A stretch of DNA of 32,396 nucleotides from Clostridia bacterium (lineage in GTDB: Bacteria > Bacillota > Clostridia > RGIG6154). This document shows positions 1 to 8,328 of this stretch, piece by piece. A program made the translations under genes and the position numbers. Numbering within the stretch: the first letter of the stretch is position 1; each line of letters starts with the position of its first letter. Below the pieces are notes generated by a model. That model searched no databases. It was given only the letters and a program-made list of their open reading frames with translations, and had not been told where the DNA came from. Location of the stretch: contig JAFQQW010000015.1 in NCBI GenBank assembly GCA_017410375.1, positions 1 to 32,396 of the forward strand. Reading direction: 5' to 3'.

Positions 1-250
1 CAGAGTGCGAAAAAGGAAGTTATATTTTGACAATTTGAATTCGTCGGCGTACAAAGGTACGGTAGAGTTCAAATTGGTAAAAAGCAAGCAATGGAGCGGA
101 ATCCTCGATGGATTCCGCTCCATTTAACATCAGTTCGTTCCCGAGATTTTTCACTTCACTTCGTTCGTTCAGAATGACATTGCTTGCGGTAGAACGACTT
201 TTTCGACGGTCTGAACCGCCAAACATTATTGTGTGGCGGTTATTTTTTAT
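1..250 (-). repeat. Dispersed multi-hairpin repeat, copy 1 (short variant, cut by window edge)
   Basis: This is the first of three copies of one intergenic sequence; the others are at 3692-4071 and 8869-9254. Bases 1 to about 140 match copy 3 from 8929 almost base for base, and bases 158 to 217 match its other end. The middle is shorter: about 100 bp present in the other copies is replaced by a short GA/TTTCACTTC stretch, so this is an internal deletion variant. It contains a perfect 15-bp hairpin with stem AATGGAGCGGAATCC and loop tcgat, and a second stem CAATTTGAA/TTCAAATTG. Its right end carries the hairpin AACCGCC (214-220)/GGCGGTT (235-241) followed by a T-run, 13 bp from the stop codon of the DUF1015 gene. 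Minus is given as the strand because that gene would transcribe it in that direction. Short frames across it look like by-products of the repeat. Confidence 0.9.
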
Positions 251-253
251 CAA

Positions 254-1513
254 TTATTTAATTTTTCTTGCTTCTGTATAGAAACGCTTGTCGCAGGCAT
301 CGCCCATAGAGAAAGTTTTTCTCGGGAGTGCACCGTCTAAAATAACCGATTTATAAAGGTCGGCTTTGTCCATGGCATCAAAGATAATACCAAAGTTCTT
401 CGGATTTTCACAAAGGCTTTTTACTACGTCCTCGCCGTGAATATAATCGATTTCACCGCCAAGGGTATCTAAGGTTTTCTGTACCGTTGCAACCGTTAAA
501 TACTCGGTGGGGTCGGTTACGGTTATTTTTTGTTCTTTACCCTCAAAAACAAAGATAAAGCTTTGGCCTTTGGCATTTTCGTCATAGCTTATGGTATATT
601 CTGCTTCTAAAGCCTTGATGAAATCGTTGCCGTTTACGTCAAATACCACTCTGTGAATGGCTTCGAATACCAAAGACTTGTCATGAAGATTTACAAGCTC
701 GCAAAGGGCGTATCTGGCAGGGCTGTTTTTCGCTTTTTCTTCGCCGATTTCCTTTTTTAAGTTTTCATAGTTGGTTTTTGCGGTGGCAAGGGAATGATTG
801 CCGTCGCCCATAGCATAAACCAAAGGCGCACTTTCCTGCACACCGTACTTTGCATTAAAGCTGTCAAGGTCGGAAAGGGCAGAAAGCTTTTTGTCCAGCG
901 AGTCTGCTGCCGAATCAGACAGCTTGTAGCCGGTTAAATGTCCCGAATCCTGCATCAAATCAAAGTCGTAGACTTTCTCGAAGCTATCCTTGATTTTGGC
1001 GTTGCTTTCAATGATGTCGCAATCGGTATCGTCAATCAAAAGCATAATGTGGGGAAGCTCAATGGGAGCATCTTTTCTAACCTTTAATCTGGGCGGGATT
1101 CTGGAAACAATGGTGCCCTCGGTTGCGCGGATTTTGGTTTTGGAGGTGATGGTGTAGTCATATTCTTCCAGGTCTACCGCGCCCACGATGCCAAGACGTT
1201 TTACGCCGTTACGCAAAGTTCTTTCGACAAATATGTACGAATTTTTATATTCGTCAAAAATATCATTTTCCATATAGGTCTGCATGGTAGCGTTTGTGTT
1301 TTGGATACGTTCTTCAATGTCCGCATCGTTTAAATAAATTTCAGGAACGGTAACATAAAGGGTGGAAGCCTCATCTTTTGTTATAGCATGAACTTCGTTC
1401 CAGTATTCCGGCTCGGAGGTGTACTGGTCGCAAGCCACAACACTCCATTTTTTCATTTTTTCAGCATCTTTTGCAAATTTGGGTAAAAGTATATCTGCAC
1501 GGGTAAATGCCAT
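254..1513 (-). CDS. DUF1015 family protein (COG4198)
   Basis: A 419-residue soluble protein recognised as DUF1015 by two conserved blocks: RATEGT at residues 129-134, followed by RIPPR, and GDGNHS at 236-241, followed by LATAK. The length is normal for the family. The biochemical role is not established to my knowledge. In many Clostridia it lies near serine biosynthesis genes; that context is absent here, so no pathway is assigned. The start is supported by AAAGGATGA upstream of ATG and by a sigma-A-like promoter at 1546-1574. Transcription would run leftward straight into repeat copy 1, which may form its 3' untranslated region. Confidence 0.85.
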   Translation of the reverse strand: MAFTRADILLPKFAKDAEKMKKWSVVACDQYTSEPEYWNEVHAITKDEASTLYVTVPEIYLNDADIEERIQNTNATMQTYMENDIFDEYKNSYIFVERTLRNGVKRLGIVGAVDLEEYDYTITSKTKIRATEGTIVSRIPPRLKVRKDAPIELPHIMLLIDDTDCDIIESNAKIKDSFEKVYDFDLMQDSGHLTGYKLSDSAADSLDKKLSALSDLDSFNAKYGVQESAPLVYAMGDGNHSLATAKTNYENLKKEIGEEKAKNSPARYALCELVNLHDKSLVFEAIHRVVFDVNGNDFIKALEAEYTISYDENAKGQSFIFVFEGKEQKITVTDPTEYLTVATVQKTLDTLGGEIDYIHGEDVVKSLCENPKNFGIIFDAMDKADLYKSVILDGALPRKTFSMGDACDKRFYTEARKIK

Positions 1514-1545
1514 TTACAATCATCCTTTCAAAAACATATAGATTT

Positions 1546-1574
1546 ATTTTACCACGGTGAAAGAGAAGTGTCAA
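1546..1574 (-). promoter_or_regulatory. Sigma-A-like promoter of the DUF1015 gene
   Basis: On the minus strand, TTGACA (1574-1569), a 17-bp spacer and TAAAAT (1551-1546) precede the DUF1015 start by about 33 bp. It is back to back with the rightward promoter at 1606-1634. Confidence 0.7.
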
Positions 1575-1605
1575 CCTTTTGTGATAAATTTTTGGAATTG
1601 CAGTA

Positions 1606-1634
1606 TTGCATAGTTATGAAAATTATGATATACT
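1606..1634 (+). promoter_or_regulatory. Sigma-A-like promoter of the alpha/beta hydrolase gene
   Basis: TTGCAT (1606-1611), a 17-bp spacer and TATACT (1629-1634). The TTG at 1606 is also an in-frame candidate start for the hydrolase, but it lies inside the -35 box, so translation must begin further downstream, at 1675. Confidence 0.7.
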
Positions 1635-1674
1635 ATATAAACGAAATAAAGGAGCGATTGGAGAGAGTGTAAAC

Positions 1675-2430
1675 ATGCAACAGACTGAAATTTTAGTAAA
1701 ATCCACCATAGACGGAAGTCTTCAGCCGTCACTTTTTTATAAAGCCGAATCGACCGAAAAACGTCCGCTACTGGTGGGCTTACATACCTGGAGCTGGGAT
1801 CGGTTTAATCAGATTCAGAATATGCTCCCTTTTGCAGAGGCGAACAACTTTAATTTGCTTTTGCCCGACTTCCGTGGTCCGAATTTAAGCTCTAATGCTC
1901 ATTGTACCGAAGCCTGTGCATCGGATTTAGCAAAGCAGGATATTCAAGATGCCATCGATTATGTGATGCAAAAGGAAAATGTGGATGCGGAAAATGTTTT
2001 TCTGCTGGGTGCCAGCGGCGGCGGACACATGGCGCTTATGATGGCAGGTTTTTGTCCTGAATATTTTAAAGCTATTGGCGCATTTGTGCCCATTACAGAC
2101 CTTGAAAAGTGGGCGGGGCAGAATTTAAATTACACAGAACATATTCAGGCTTGTTGCAGTCAGGATGCGAAAGAAATGCAAAAGCGATCGCCTATGCATT
2201 ATATAGACACTATTGCAAAAGCTAATCTTAAAATTTTCCACGGTAAGTTTGACAAATCGGTTCCGGTTACCCAAAGCTTGGAGCTGTATGCACGCCTTAT
2301 GGAGAAATACCCTCAAAGCAAAGTGTTTTTAGACATTTTTGACGGTGGACACGAAATGGATATGCAAGCGGCGGCTTATTGGATTTTGTCGCAGTATAAA
2401 AAAGAAGAAAAAGCCCGGGTAACGGGGTAA
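1675..2430 (+). CDS. Alpha/beta hydrolase, prolyl-oligopeptidase/esterase-like
   Basis: A 251-residue cytoplasmic hydrolase with no signal peptide. The nucleophile elbow is GASGGG with Ser114. The likely acid is Asp193 (in FHGKFDKSVP) and the likely base is His226 (in DGGHEMD), in the usual S-D-H order. An HTW sequence near residue 37 could line the oxyanion hole. The fold is clear but the substrate is not; acyl ester or short peptide hydrolysis are the family options. The start at 1675 is chosen because GGAGAG lies 9 bp upstream, while the longer frame starts inside the promoter. The aminotransferase follows 71 bp later, possibly after a weak terminator. Confidence 0.8.
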   Translation: MQQTEILVKSTIDGSLQPSLFYKAESTEKRPLLVGLHTWSWDRFNQIQNMLPFAEANNFNLLLPDFRGPNLSSNAHCTEACASDLAKQDIQDAIDYVMQKENVDAENVFLLGASGGGHMALMMAGFCPEYFKAIGAFVPITDLEKWAGQNLNYTEHIQACCSQDAKEMQKRSPMHYIDTIAKANLKIFHGKFDKSVPVTQSLELYARLMEKYPQSKVFLDIFDGGHEMDMQAAAYWILSQYKKEEKARVTG

Positions 2431-2446
2431 GGTGTACAATTTTATT

Positions 2447-2466
2447 TTGGGCATCTGCCAATTTTT
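2447..2466 (+). terminator. Possible weak terminator after the hydrolase
   Basis: The stem TTGGGCA/TGCCAA has a 2-base loop and one bulged G, and is followed by TTTTT. It is short and imperfect, so the aminotransferase may still be co-transcribed with the hydrolase. No strong separate promoter for the aminotransferase was seen. Confidence 0.35.
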
Positions 2467-2501
2467 AAGATAGGCGTTTAAATTTAGGAGGATTAAAAAT
2501 T

Positions 2502-3689
2502 ATGGTATCACAAAAAATGTATGAACTGGGCAGTAAGCGAAGCGAAATTCGTGAGCTGTTTGAATACGGTTTAAAGAGAAAAGCGGAAATCGGTGCAGAA
2601 AATGTGTTTGATTTTAGCCTTGGCAATCCCAGTGTTCCGGCTCCGGAATGCGTAAAGGAAGCGCTCTCTGATTTGGTGTTAAACACCGACCCGGTGGTGC
2701 TTCACGGCTACACCTCTGCACAGGGTGCGCCGGATGTGCGTCAAAGCTGTGCAGATTATGTCAATCAAAGCTTCGGCACAAACTACACCGGTGACAATTT
2801 TTATATGACGGTGGGTGCGGCGGCATCTCTTACCATTTCCCTTTCTGCTATTTCAGAGGAAAAAGGCGAGGTTATCTGTTTAGCGCCGTTCTTCCCGGAA
2901 TACACTGTTTTTATCAAGCAGGCAGGTATGACGCCTGTAGTGGTAAAGTGCAGAGAAGAAGATTTTCAGATTGATTTTGATGCGTTACAGGGCGCGATAA
3001 ACGAAAACACCAAGGCGGTTATTGTAAATTCGCCAAACAACCCCTCGGGTGTAGTTCTTTCGCAGGACACCATTGAAAAGCTTGCGGATGTTTTAAAAGA
3101 AGCGGAAAAGAAATACAATAAAGAAATTTACATCATCGCGGATGAGCCATACAGAGAACTGGTGTACACCGAGGGTGTGACCGTTCCGTTTATCCCGAAT
3201 TTCTATAACAACACTTTGGTTTGTTATTCCTTCAGTAAATCTTTGTCTTTGCCGGGCGAGCGTATCGGTTATGTGCTGGTGCCCAACACCGCAAACGACT
3301 GGAAAACCGTTTACTTTGCAGTTTGCGGGGCAGGCAGATCGTTAGGTTTTGTGTGCGCGCCGAGCTTGTTCCAGAGAATTGTACCCAAATGCATCGGCAA
3401 AACCGCAGACATTTCGGTATACAAGAAAAACCGCGACATTTTATGTGACGCGCTTTCCGAATACGGCTTCAAAGTGGCACAGCCTGACGGTGCATTTTAT
3501 CTGTTTGTAAAGGCGATGGAGAACAGCGCAAGTGCATTTTGCGAAAAGGCAAAGAAATACGAGCTTTTGCTTGTCCCCGGTGACAGCTTTGGGTATCCGG
3601 GTTATGTACGTATTTCTTACTGTGTATCCACCGAAATGATTGAAAAATCGCTTCCCTCATTTGAAAAGCTTGCAAACGAATATAAATAA
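2502..3689 (+). CDS. PLP-dependent class I/II aminotransferase (aspartate aminotransferase-like)
   Basis: A 395-residue fold-type I aminotransferase that transfers an amino group between an amino acid and a 2-oxo acid using pyridoxal phosphate. Visible active-site landmarks are NSPNNPSG (176-183), Asp214 and Tyr217 in ADEPYREL, the Schiff-base Lys246 in SFSKSLSLPGERIGY, and a C-terminal substrate-carboxylate Arg in YVRISYC. The length is typical. TTTAGGAGG sits 9-10 bp before ATG. The substrate cannot be fixed from sequence; aspartate and other amino acids are all possible. Transcription runs into repeat copy 2, which starts 2 bp after the stop codon. Confidence 0.88.
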   Translation: MVSQKMYELGSKRSEIRELFEYGLKRKAEIGAENVFDFSLGNPSVPAPECVKEALSDLVLNTDPVVLHGYTSAQGAPDVRQSCADYVNQSFGTNYTGDNFYMTVGAAASLTISLSAISEEKGEVICLAPFFPEYTVFIKQAGMTPVVVKCREEDFQIDFDALQGAINENTKAVIVNSPNNPSGVVLSQDTIEKLADVLKEAEKKYNKEIYIIADEPYRELVYTEGVTVPFIPNFYNNTLVCYSFSKSLSLPGERIGYVLVPNTANDWKTVYFAVCGAGRSLGFVCAPSLFQRIVPKCIGKTADISVYKKNRDILCDALSEYGFKVAQPDGAFYLFVKAMENSASAFCEKAKKYELLLVPGDSFGYPGYVRISYCVSTEMIEKSLPSFEKLANEYK

Positions 3690-3691
3690 AC

Positions 3692-4071
3692 AAAAAGAAC
3701 CGCTTGCGTTCAGTTTCAGACCGTCGAAAAAGTCGTTCTACCGCAAGCAATGTCATTCTGAACGAACGAAGTAAAGTGGCAGTGGCGTTGCCCGAATCAG
3801 AGATTCGGAACACTGTTGCATAGGGGACTGTTAGCCAAATCAAAGATTTGGACAGCACACCTAAAGAATCTCGGGAACGAACTGATGTTAAATGGAGCGG
3901 AATCCATCGAGGATTCCGCTCCATTGCTTGCTTTTTACCAATTTGAACTCTACCGTACCTTTGTACGCCGACGAATTCAAATTGTCAAAATATAACTTCC
4001 TTTTTCTTAAGTCTACAGCGTGTCGATAGGTTTATCGACACGCTGAAAGAACCGCTCGCGGTTCTTTTTTT
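3692..4071 (+). repeat. Dispersed multi-hairpin repeat, copy 2 (complete)
   Basis: A complete copy in opposite orientation to copies 1 and 3, filling most of the 468-bp gap between the aminotransferase and the SLH gene. In the direction of the upstream gene it holds, in order: a hairpin right after the stop codon (GAACCGC/GCGTTC); CCGAATC/GATTCGG (3792-3808); CCAAATC/GATTTGG (3835-3851); the 15-bp stem AATGGAGCGGAATCC (3891-3925, loop atcga); CAATTTGAA/TTCAAATTG (3939-3984) enclosing GTAC/GTAC; the 13-bp hairpin CAGCGTGTCGATA (4016-4045, loop ggtt); and an intrinsic terminator at 4046-4071. It is nearly identical to copy 3 over more than 300 bp. No protein looks plausible in it. Confidence 0.93.
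4046..4071 (+). terminator. Intrinsic terminator at the distal end of repeat copy 2
   Basis: The perfect stem AAAGAACCGC/GCGGTTCTTT has a 2-base loop and is followed by an unbroken T-run. It would end the aminotransferase transcript after the whole repeat has been transcribed. The same GAACCGC stem is used by the terminator at 6104-6131. Confidence 0.85.
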
Positions 4072-4076
4072 ATCAG

Positions 4077-4107
4077 GAACAAACGTTGCGTTTCAGGGAA
4101 CAAACGT
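4077..4107. promoter_or_regulatory. Direct repeat GAACAAACGT, possible operator
   Basis: GAACAAACGT occurs at 4077-4086 and again at 4098-4107, exactly 21 bp apart (two helical turns), ending 3 bp before the -35 box of the SLH gene. Each copy is preceded by TCAG. The first resembles a Gram-positive SOS box (GAAC-N4-GTTC) with one mismatch; the second matches less well. A regulator binding side by side on one DNA face is an equally good reading. Which factor binds is not known. Confidence 0.4.
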
Positions 4108-4110
4108 CTG

Positions 4111-4140
4111 TTGACAGGCATTATTGGCGCATGGTATAAT
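4111..4140 (+). promoter_or_regulatory. Consensus sigma-A promoter of the SLH protein gene
   Basis: TTGACA (4111-4116) and TATAAT (4135-4140) are both perfect, with an 18-bp spacer. The start codon follows 18 bp after the -10 box, so the 5' leader is very short. GAGGTGAT at 4147-4154 is the ribosome binding site. Confidence 0.85.
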
Positions 4141-4157
4141 ATAAATGAGGTGATGAT

Positions 4158-6095
4158 ATGAAAAGGATTGTTTCAATACTACTGTTTTGTACAATGTTTC
4201 TTACATTCCTTTCGGCGGTTTGTTACGGAACACCGTACAGCCCGTGGGCAAAATCCAAGATTGAGGCGGCATATAAAGCTAAAATCATATCTGAGCAGGA
4301 AGAATATGATTTTAAGGCACCTATTTCACGGGCACAATTTTATCATTTAATTGATGATTTTATCGCGCTTAAAACAACATATTATGATGACTGGGAAAAA
4401 GAACTGACCGAGGACGGGAAAAAGCCAATGCCGGCACTGGAAGTGCCGGACGAAGTGGTGGCACACAGCCTGGACTATATGTGGATACACGGCTTTTTAA
4501 AGGGCACAGGCGATGGGAATTTTGGTCTTTTAGATTCGCTGACCCGAGAGGAAGCGGCGTCTATTATTGTGCGTGTTATAAATAAGGTTATGCCGATGGC
4601 GGTGACCGAAAAGTGGTTTGCATATGAAGACTTGAATGAAATTTCCGAATGGGCGAGTGATGATGTGCAAACCATCAGCAACCTGGGCTTGATGTGCGGT
4701 GTGGGCGAAAATCGTTTTGCACCGCAGGAGACCATTACGGTAGAGCAGGCGGTAGTGCTTGTGTACAGAGTTTATGTGGAGTATAAGCTGTCTCAACGGC
4801 TGATGTATGAAGACACCGAACGAAGTATATTGGCACAATATAAAATAGTGGATGAAGCGGACCTGGAAAAGCAAGGAGAAATATCCGTTTTTGAAGCCTT
4901 GCTTGCATTGGATAAAGCAAGATGCGAATATACTGAAGACTTTACAAGTGCCGATTTAAAGGAATGGTATCGGGGGACGCACCTGCAACACATGGATAAC
5001 CTGCCTGACAGCACAAAAGCACTTCTGATGAGACTATGCTATGAAGGAACAAGAAGAATTCTGCGTATTCAGGAAGTGAAAGACCTTCGTTTAGATGAAC
5101 CGCTTACCCATTATCAGGCGATTTTATATGTTTCGCGGTTGATAGGAGATGCTTATTATGATTTTTCGGGTCCCGACGTTCCGACAGAGACGGATGCGCT
5201 GTATGCTTTGGCTTTGAAAAAGGGATTGCTTGATGCAGCGGACACTTCCGGTGCGCAGGAAGCAATTTCACGGCAGGATTTTTATGCACTCTTGCATAAG
5301 GCGCTGTTTGCTGAGTGGGTAAACGCAAGCGCAATGGAAATCTATGTTGAACGCTGGATTGATAGGCTTGAAAAATTGGCGTCGTCAAATGGGATAACTA
5401 CTGCGCCGGAGTCTATAGAATATGTGCCTATTCAGTTAGATGCTCAGTTTACAGAAAATCTGACACTCTTTTGGGAAGTGCCTGAGAATATGCAGGTTTT
5501 AGAAACAGAAGCGTACGGACTTTCGGTGAAGTTAGTCACCAAAGAGGATGAATTGCATCTTCTGTTCGGGTCATCCAGATTTCAAAATCAAGTGGAGGGA
5601 TTTGAGCTTATTGACGGGCTGATAGGATATAAGCGGCTTCCCGATGCGTACAAAAGTGTCCGCATAGAGTATCGTAAAGGCTTGGAAAATATCGTTTATT
5701 ACGCGGAAATTCCGTTGCCGACAATCACGGTGAAACAGGAAATGTCTGCGCCTGTGCCGGACAGATTGATTCGGGGTGAGTACCAACCCGCGCTTAACAA
5801 ATGGAATTCAACAGAAATTTTCCTTGCGGACGGACAAACGTTCGACCCCTCTCTTTATTACATTCTGCGCGGTAAAAGTAATGAATATCGCAAAGAAGAA
5901 TATAATTGGGAAAGTATATTCCTGTTTTGTTCGGAAACGCAGACCAATGCAATAAAGATACCGAAAGAAAAAACTTCTACACTCCGTTTGACAGAAGAAA
6001 TGCGCATACAAAGCCTTGAAATTACAGGTAATCCGGAGTCGGGATTTGTATTCAATCTGTCACCGGTGTCCGAAAAAGTTTTTGAAGTATTATAA
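4158..6095 (+). CDS. Secreted S-layer-homology (SLH) domain protein
   Basis: A 645-residue exported protein. Residues 1-24 form a signal peptide: a basic start, a hydrophobic core rich in L and F, and a likely cut near VCYG. Three SLH-like units follow, at about 26-70, 96-145 and 158-215, with ISRAQF, LTREEA and ITVEQA in place of the typical TRAE motif. SLH domains usually hold proteins to pyruvylated secondary cell-wall polymer. Two further segments (around LTHYQAILYVSRLIG and ISRQDFYALLHKALF) look like degenerate SLH units. The last roughly 220 residues look beta-rich and match no family I recognise. It has its own consensus promoter and a strong terminator, so it is a single-gene unit. 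Confidence 0.82.
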   Translation: MKRIVSILLFCTMFLTFLSAVCYGTPYSPWAKSKIEAAYKAKIISEQEEYDFKAPISRAQFYHLIDDFIALKTTYYDDWEKELTEDGKKPMPALEVPDEVVAHSLDYMWIHGFLKGTGDGNFGLLDSLTREEAASIIVRVINKVMPMAVTEKWFAYEDLNEISEWASDDVQTISNLGLMCGVGENRFAPQETITVEQAVVLVYRVYVEYKLSQRLMYEDTERSILAQYKIVDEADLEKQGEISVFEALLALDKARCEYTEDFTSADLKEWYRGTHLQHMDNLPDSTKALLMRLCYEGTRRILRIQEVKDLRLDEPLTHYQAILYVSRLIGDAYYDFSGPDVPTETDALYALALKKGLLDAADTSGAQEAISRQDFYALLHKALFAEWVNASAMEIYVERWIDRLEKLASSNGITTAPESIEYVPIQLDAQFTENLTLFWEVPENMQVLETEAYGLSVKLVTKEDELHLLFGSSRFQNQVEGFELIDGLIGYKRLPDAYKSVRIEYRKGLENIVYYAEIPLPTITVKQEMSAPVPDRLIRGEYQPALNKWNSTEIFLADGQTFDPSLYYILRGKSNEYRKEEYNWESIFLFCSETQTNAIKIPKEKTSTLRLTEEMRIQSLEITGNPESGFVFNLSPVSEKVFEVL

Positions 6096-6103
6096 GGCAT
6101 AAT

Positions 6104-6131
6104 AAAAAGAACCGCAAGCGGTTCTTTTTTT
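6104..6131. terminator. Bidirectional intrinsic terminator between the SLH gene and upp
   Basis: The perfect 8-bp stem AGAACCGC (6108-6115)/GCGGTTCT (6118-6125) has an A-run on its left and a T-run on its right. It can therefore end both the rightward SLH transcript and the leftward uraA-upp transcript. Confidence 0.88.
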
Positions 6132-6141
6132 ATGTTTGAAA

Positions 6142-6771
6142 TTATTTTGTGCCGAAAATTCTGTCGCCCGCGTCGCCAAGACCCGGAACAATATAGCATT
6201 TTTCATTTAAGCCTTTATCCACGTTTGCACAATAAATGTCCACGTCGGGATGGGCTTTTTTAAGAGCTTCGATGCCTTCGGGTGCAGCAATCAGGCAAAG
6301 GAACTTGATTTGCTTTGCACCGTAGGATTTAATCTGACCCACTGCATCAATGGCAGAACCGCCCGTTGCAAGCATGGGGTCTACCACAACGATTAAACGC
6401 TTATCAATGTCGGGCGGAAGCTTGCAGTAGTATTCGTGGGGCTGCATGGTTTCTTCGTCGCGGTACATGCCGATGTGGCCGACCTTTGCAGAAGGAACCA
6501 GCTTTAAAAGACCGTTTACCATACCTAAGCCTGCACGCAGAATCGGTACGACAGCGAGCTTTTTGCCTCGAATCATTTTCTGGGTTGTTTTCTGAATGGG
6601 GGTTTCAATTTCCACATCTTCAAGCGGCAAATCACGAAGTGCTTCATAGCACATGAGCATGGTGATTTCTTCAACCAATTCGCGGAATTCCTTATTTGTG
6701 GTGGAAGTCTGACGCAAAATGGTGGTTTTGTGCTGAATCAGCGGATGGTCAAATACTGTAACGCTACTCAT
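6142..6771 (-). CDS. upp: Uracil phosphoribosyltransferase
   Basis: A 209-residue cytoplasmic enzyme converting uracil and PRPP to UMP and pyrophosphate (pyrimidine salvage). The PRPP-binding loop [13 protein letters not shown] is at residues 128-140, and the uracil-binding end carries [12 protein letters not shown]. Length and sequence are typical throughout. GAGGAGG lies just upstream of ATG. It is the second gene of an operon with the uracil permease, 12 bp after the permease stop, so uptake and phosphoribosylation are made together. Confidence 0.97.
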   Translation of the reverse strand: MSSVTVFDHPLIQHKTTILRQTSTTNKEFRELVEEITMLMCYEALRDLPLEDVEIETPIQKTTQKMIRGKKLAVVPILRAGLGMVNGLLKLVPSAKVGHIGMYRDEETMQPHEYYCKLPPDIDKRLIVVVDPMLATGGSAIDAVGQIKSYGAKQIKFLCLIAAPEGIEALKKAHPDVDIYCANVDKGLNEKCYIVPGLGDAGDRIFGTK

Positions 6772-6783
6772 AATGTCCTCCTC

Positions 6784-8136
6784 TTATTGTTCGTTTTCTG
6801 CTTTGGAAACCATGAGGTTTACGATAATACCAAGAATCAACGCACAAGCGATGGATGTAATGGTAATCTGACCGAACTGTAAGGTGAGACCGCCGATACC
6901 GGAAATCAGAATAGTAGATACAACAAACAGGTTTTTGCTCTGACCGAGGTCAACTGTCTGTACCATTTTCAGACCGGAAACAGCGATAAAGCCGTAAAGT
7001 GCCATACAAACACCGCCCATTACACAAGACGGAATGGAGTTTACGAACGCGATAAAGGGCGAAATAAAAGCAATGAGGATTGCAAGGATTGCTGCCAGAG
7101 CGATGGTTGCAACCGATGCGTTTCTGGTGATTGCTACGCAACCTACAGATTCGCCGTAAGTGGTGTTGGGGCAACCGCCGAAAATAGCACCAACCATGGA
7201 ACCAACACCGTCACCCAGGAGAGTTCTGTGTAAGCCGGGATTTTCAAGCAGGTCTTCTTCGATGATGGAAGAAATGTTTTTGTGGTCTGCAATGTGTTCA
7301 GCAAAAACAACAAATGCAACCGGAATGTATGCAACAGCAATAGTGCTGATGTATGCGGGTGTAATTTCCTTGATGCCGTCTATTGCAGTCAGGAAAGTGA
7401 AGTCCGGAACGGAAATAAATGTTTTTAAGGTTACACCGTCTGCAACCAGTGCTTTAAAGGGTTCAATGTTTAAGATTTTGAGTGCATCGAGTTCAAAAGC
7501 ATAGCCGATTGCAGTGAAAATTGCGGTTACCGCATAGCCTGCAAGGATAGCAATGATGAACGGGATAAGCTTTAAGGTCTTTTTGCCGTATGTAGAGCAA
7601 AGAACAACTACAACGAGTGTGATGAGACCGCAAAGAACGGTAATCAGGGGAGAAGCTGCAACATCAGGAACACTGCCTTTGCAGATATCGCCAACCGCAT
7701 TGCCTGCAAGCGAAAGACCAATCAAAGCAACGGTAGGTCCGATTACAACGGCAGGCATGATCTTGTTAATCCATTTAACGCCTGCAAACTTAACAATGAT
7801 TGCAATCACTACATAAACAAGACCGGCAAAAATCGCACCGATAATCAAGCCTAAGTAGCCAAGGGACATGGATACGCCGCCTGCAAATGCAGCGAACATA
7901 GAGCCGATGAATGCAAAGGACGAGCCTAAGAATACAGGGCTTTGCATTTTGGTGAATGCAAGATACACCAGGGTGCCGAGGCCTGCGCCTACCAGAGCGG
8001 CTGCAGAGCTCATGTTGTTACCGATGATAACCGGAACAACCAGGGTTGCGGTCATAATCGCGAGTAGCTGCTGAATTGCGAAAATCAGAAGCTGGGGAAA
8101 TTTGGGTTTGTCATGAACACCGTAAATCAGTTTCAT
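6784..8136 (-). CDS. uraA: Uracil permease, NCS2 family
   Basis: A 450-residue inner-membrane uracil transporter of the nucleobase-cation symporter-2 family, with about 12-14 hydrophobic segments across its length. Family-like stretches include PVFLGSSFAFIG near residue 70 and the CPNTTYGESVG loop in the second half, which carries the conserved Glu. The start is placed at 8136 because GAGGAGG would touch an ATG at 8145 directly, but lies 9 bp before the ATG encoding MKLIYG. It leads the uraA-upp operon and is driven by the promoter at 8214-8242, with a leader of about 70 nt. No clear PyrR-type attenuator was seen in that leader. Confidence 0.93.
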   Translation of the reverse strand: MKLIYGVHDKPKFPQLLIFAIQQLLAIMTATLVVPVIIGNNMSSAAALVGAGLGTLVYLAFTKMQSPVFLGSSFAFIGSMFAAFAGGVSMSLGYLGLIIGAIFAGLVYVVIAIIVKFAGVKWINKIMPAVVIGPTVALIGLSLAGNAVGDICKGSVPDVAASPLITVLCGLITLVVVVLCSTYGKKTLKLIPFIIAILAGYAVTAIFTAIGYAFELDALKILNIEPFKALVADGVTLKTFISVPDFTFLTAIDGIKEITPAYISTIAVAYIPVAFVVFAEHIADHKNISSIIEEDLLENPGLHRTLLGDGVGSMVGAIFGGCPNTTYGESVGCVAITRNASVATIALAAILAILIAFISPFIAFVNSIPSCVMGGVCMALYGFIAVSGLKMVQTVDLGQSKNLFVVSTILISGIGGLTLQFGQITITSIACALILGIIVNLMVSKAENEQ

Positions 8137-8213
8137 TTTAAACATCCTCCTCTTTCTTTTGTGGCAAAAGCCAATTTTTTTTGATAAAAACCGACAGTTT
8201 TTACTTAATTAAA

Positions 8214-8242
8214 ATTTTACTCCTTTTTTTATGTTTTGTCAA
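8214..8242 (-). promoter_or_regulatory. Promoter of the uraA-upp operon
   Basis: On the minus strand, TTGACA (8242-8237), a 17-bp spacer and TAAAAT (8219-8214). The leader between here and 8136 has only small AT-rich hairpins, for example TTGGC/GCCA near 8165. Confidence 0.72.
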
Positions 8243-8264
8243 TAGATTTTATGGATTTGTTGCA

Positions 8265-8293
8265 TTGACAGAGGCAAGAAAAATTGATATAAT
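8265..8293 (+). promoter_or_regulatory. Promoter of the 5'-nucleotidase-like gene
   Basis: TTGACA (8265-8270), a 17-bp spacer and TATAAT (8288-8293), both boxes perfect. It diverges from the uraA promoter 22 bp away. GGAGG at 8316-8320 lies 8 bp before the start codon. Confidence 0.82.
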
Positions 8294-8328
8294 AAAATCA
8301 CATAAAACAAAAAACGGAGGAAAAGGGG

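Noticed and set aside
1606-1674. Longer N-terminus of the alpha/beta hydrolase starting at TTG 1606
   Set aside because: The TTG is part of the -35 box, and the transcript would start downstream of it.
3469-3924. Leftward 151-codon frame across the end of the aminotransferase and repeat copy 2
   Set aside because: It runs through the repeat's hairpins. Related frames in copies 1 and 3 give the same peptide pieces, as expected from repeated DNA. No ribosome binding site is seen.
8137-8213. Riboswitch or PyrR attenuator in the uraA leader
   Set aside because: Only short AT-rich hairpins are visible, with no terminator/antiterminator pair or recognisable aptamer core.
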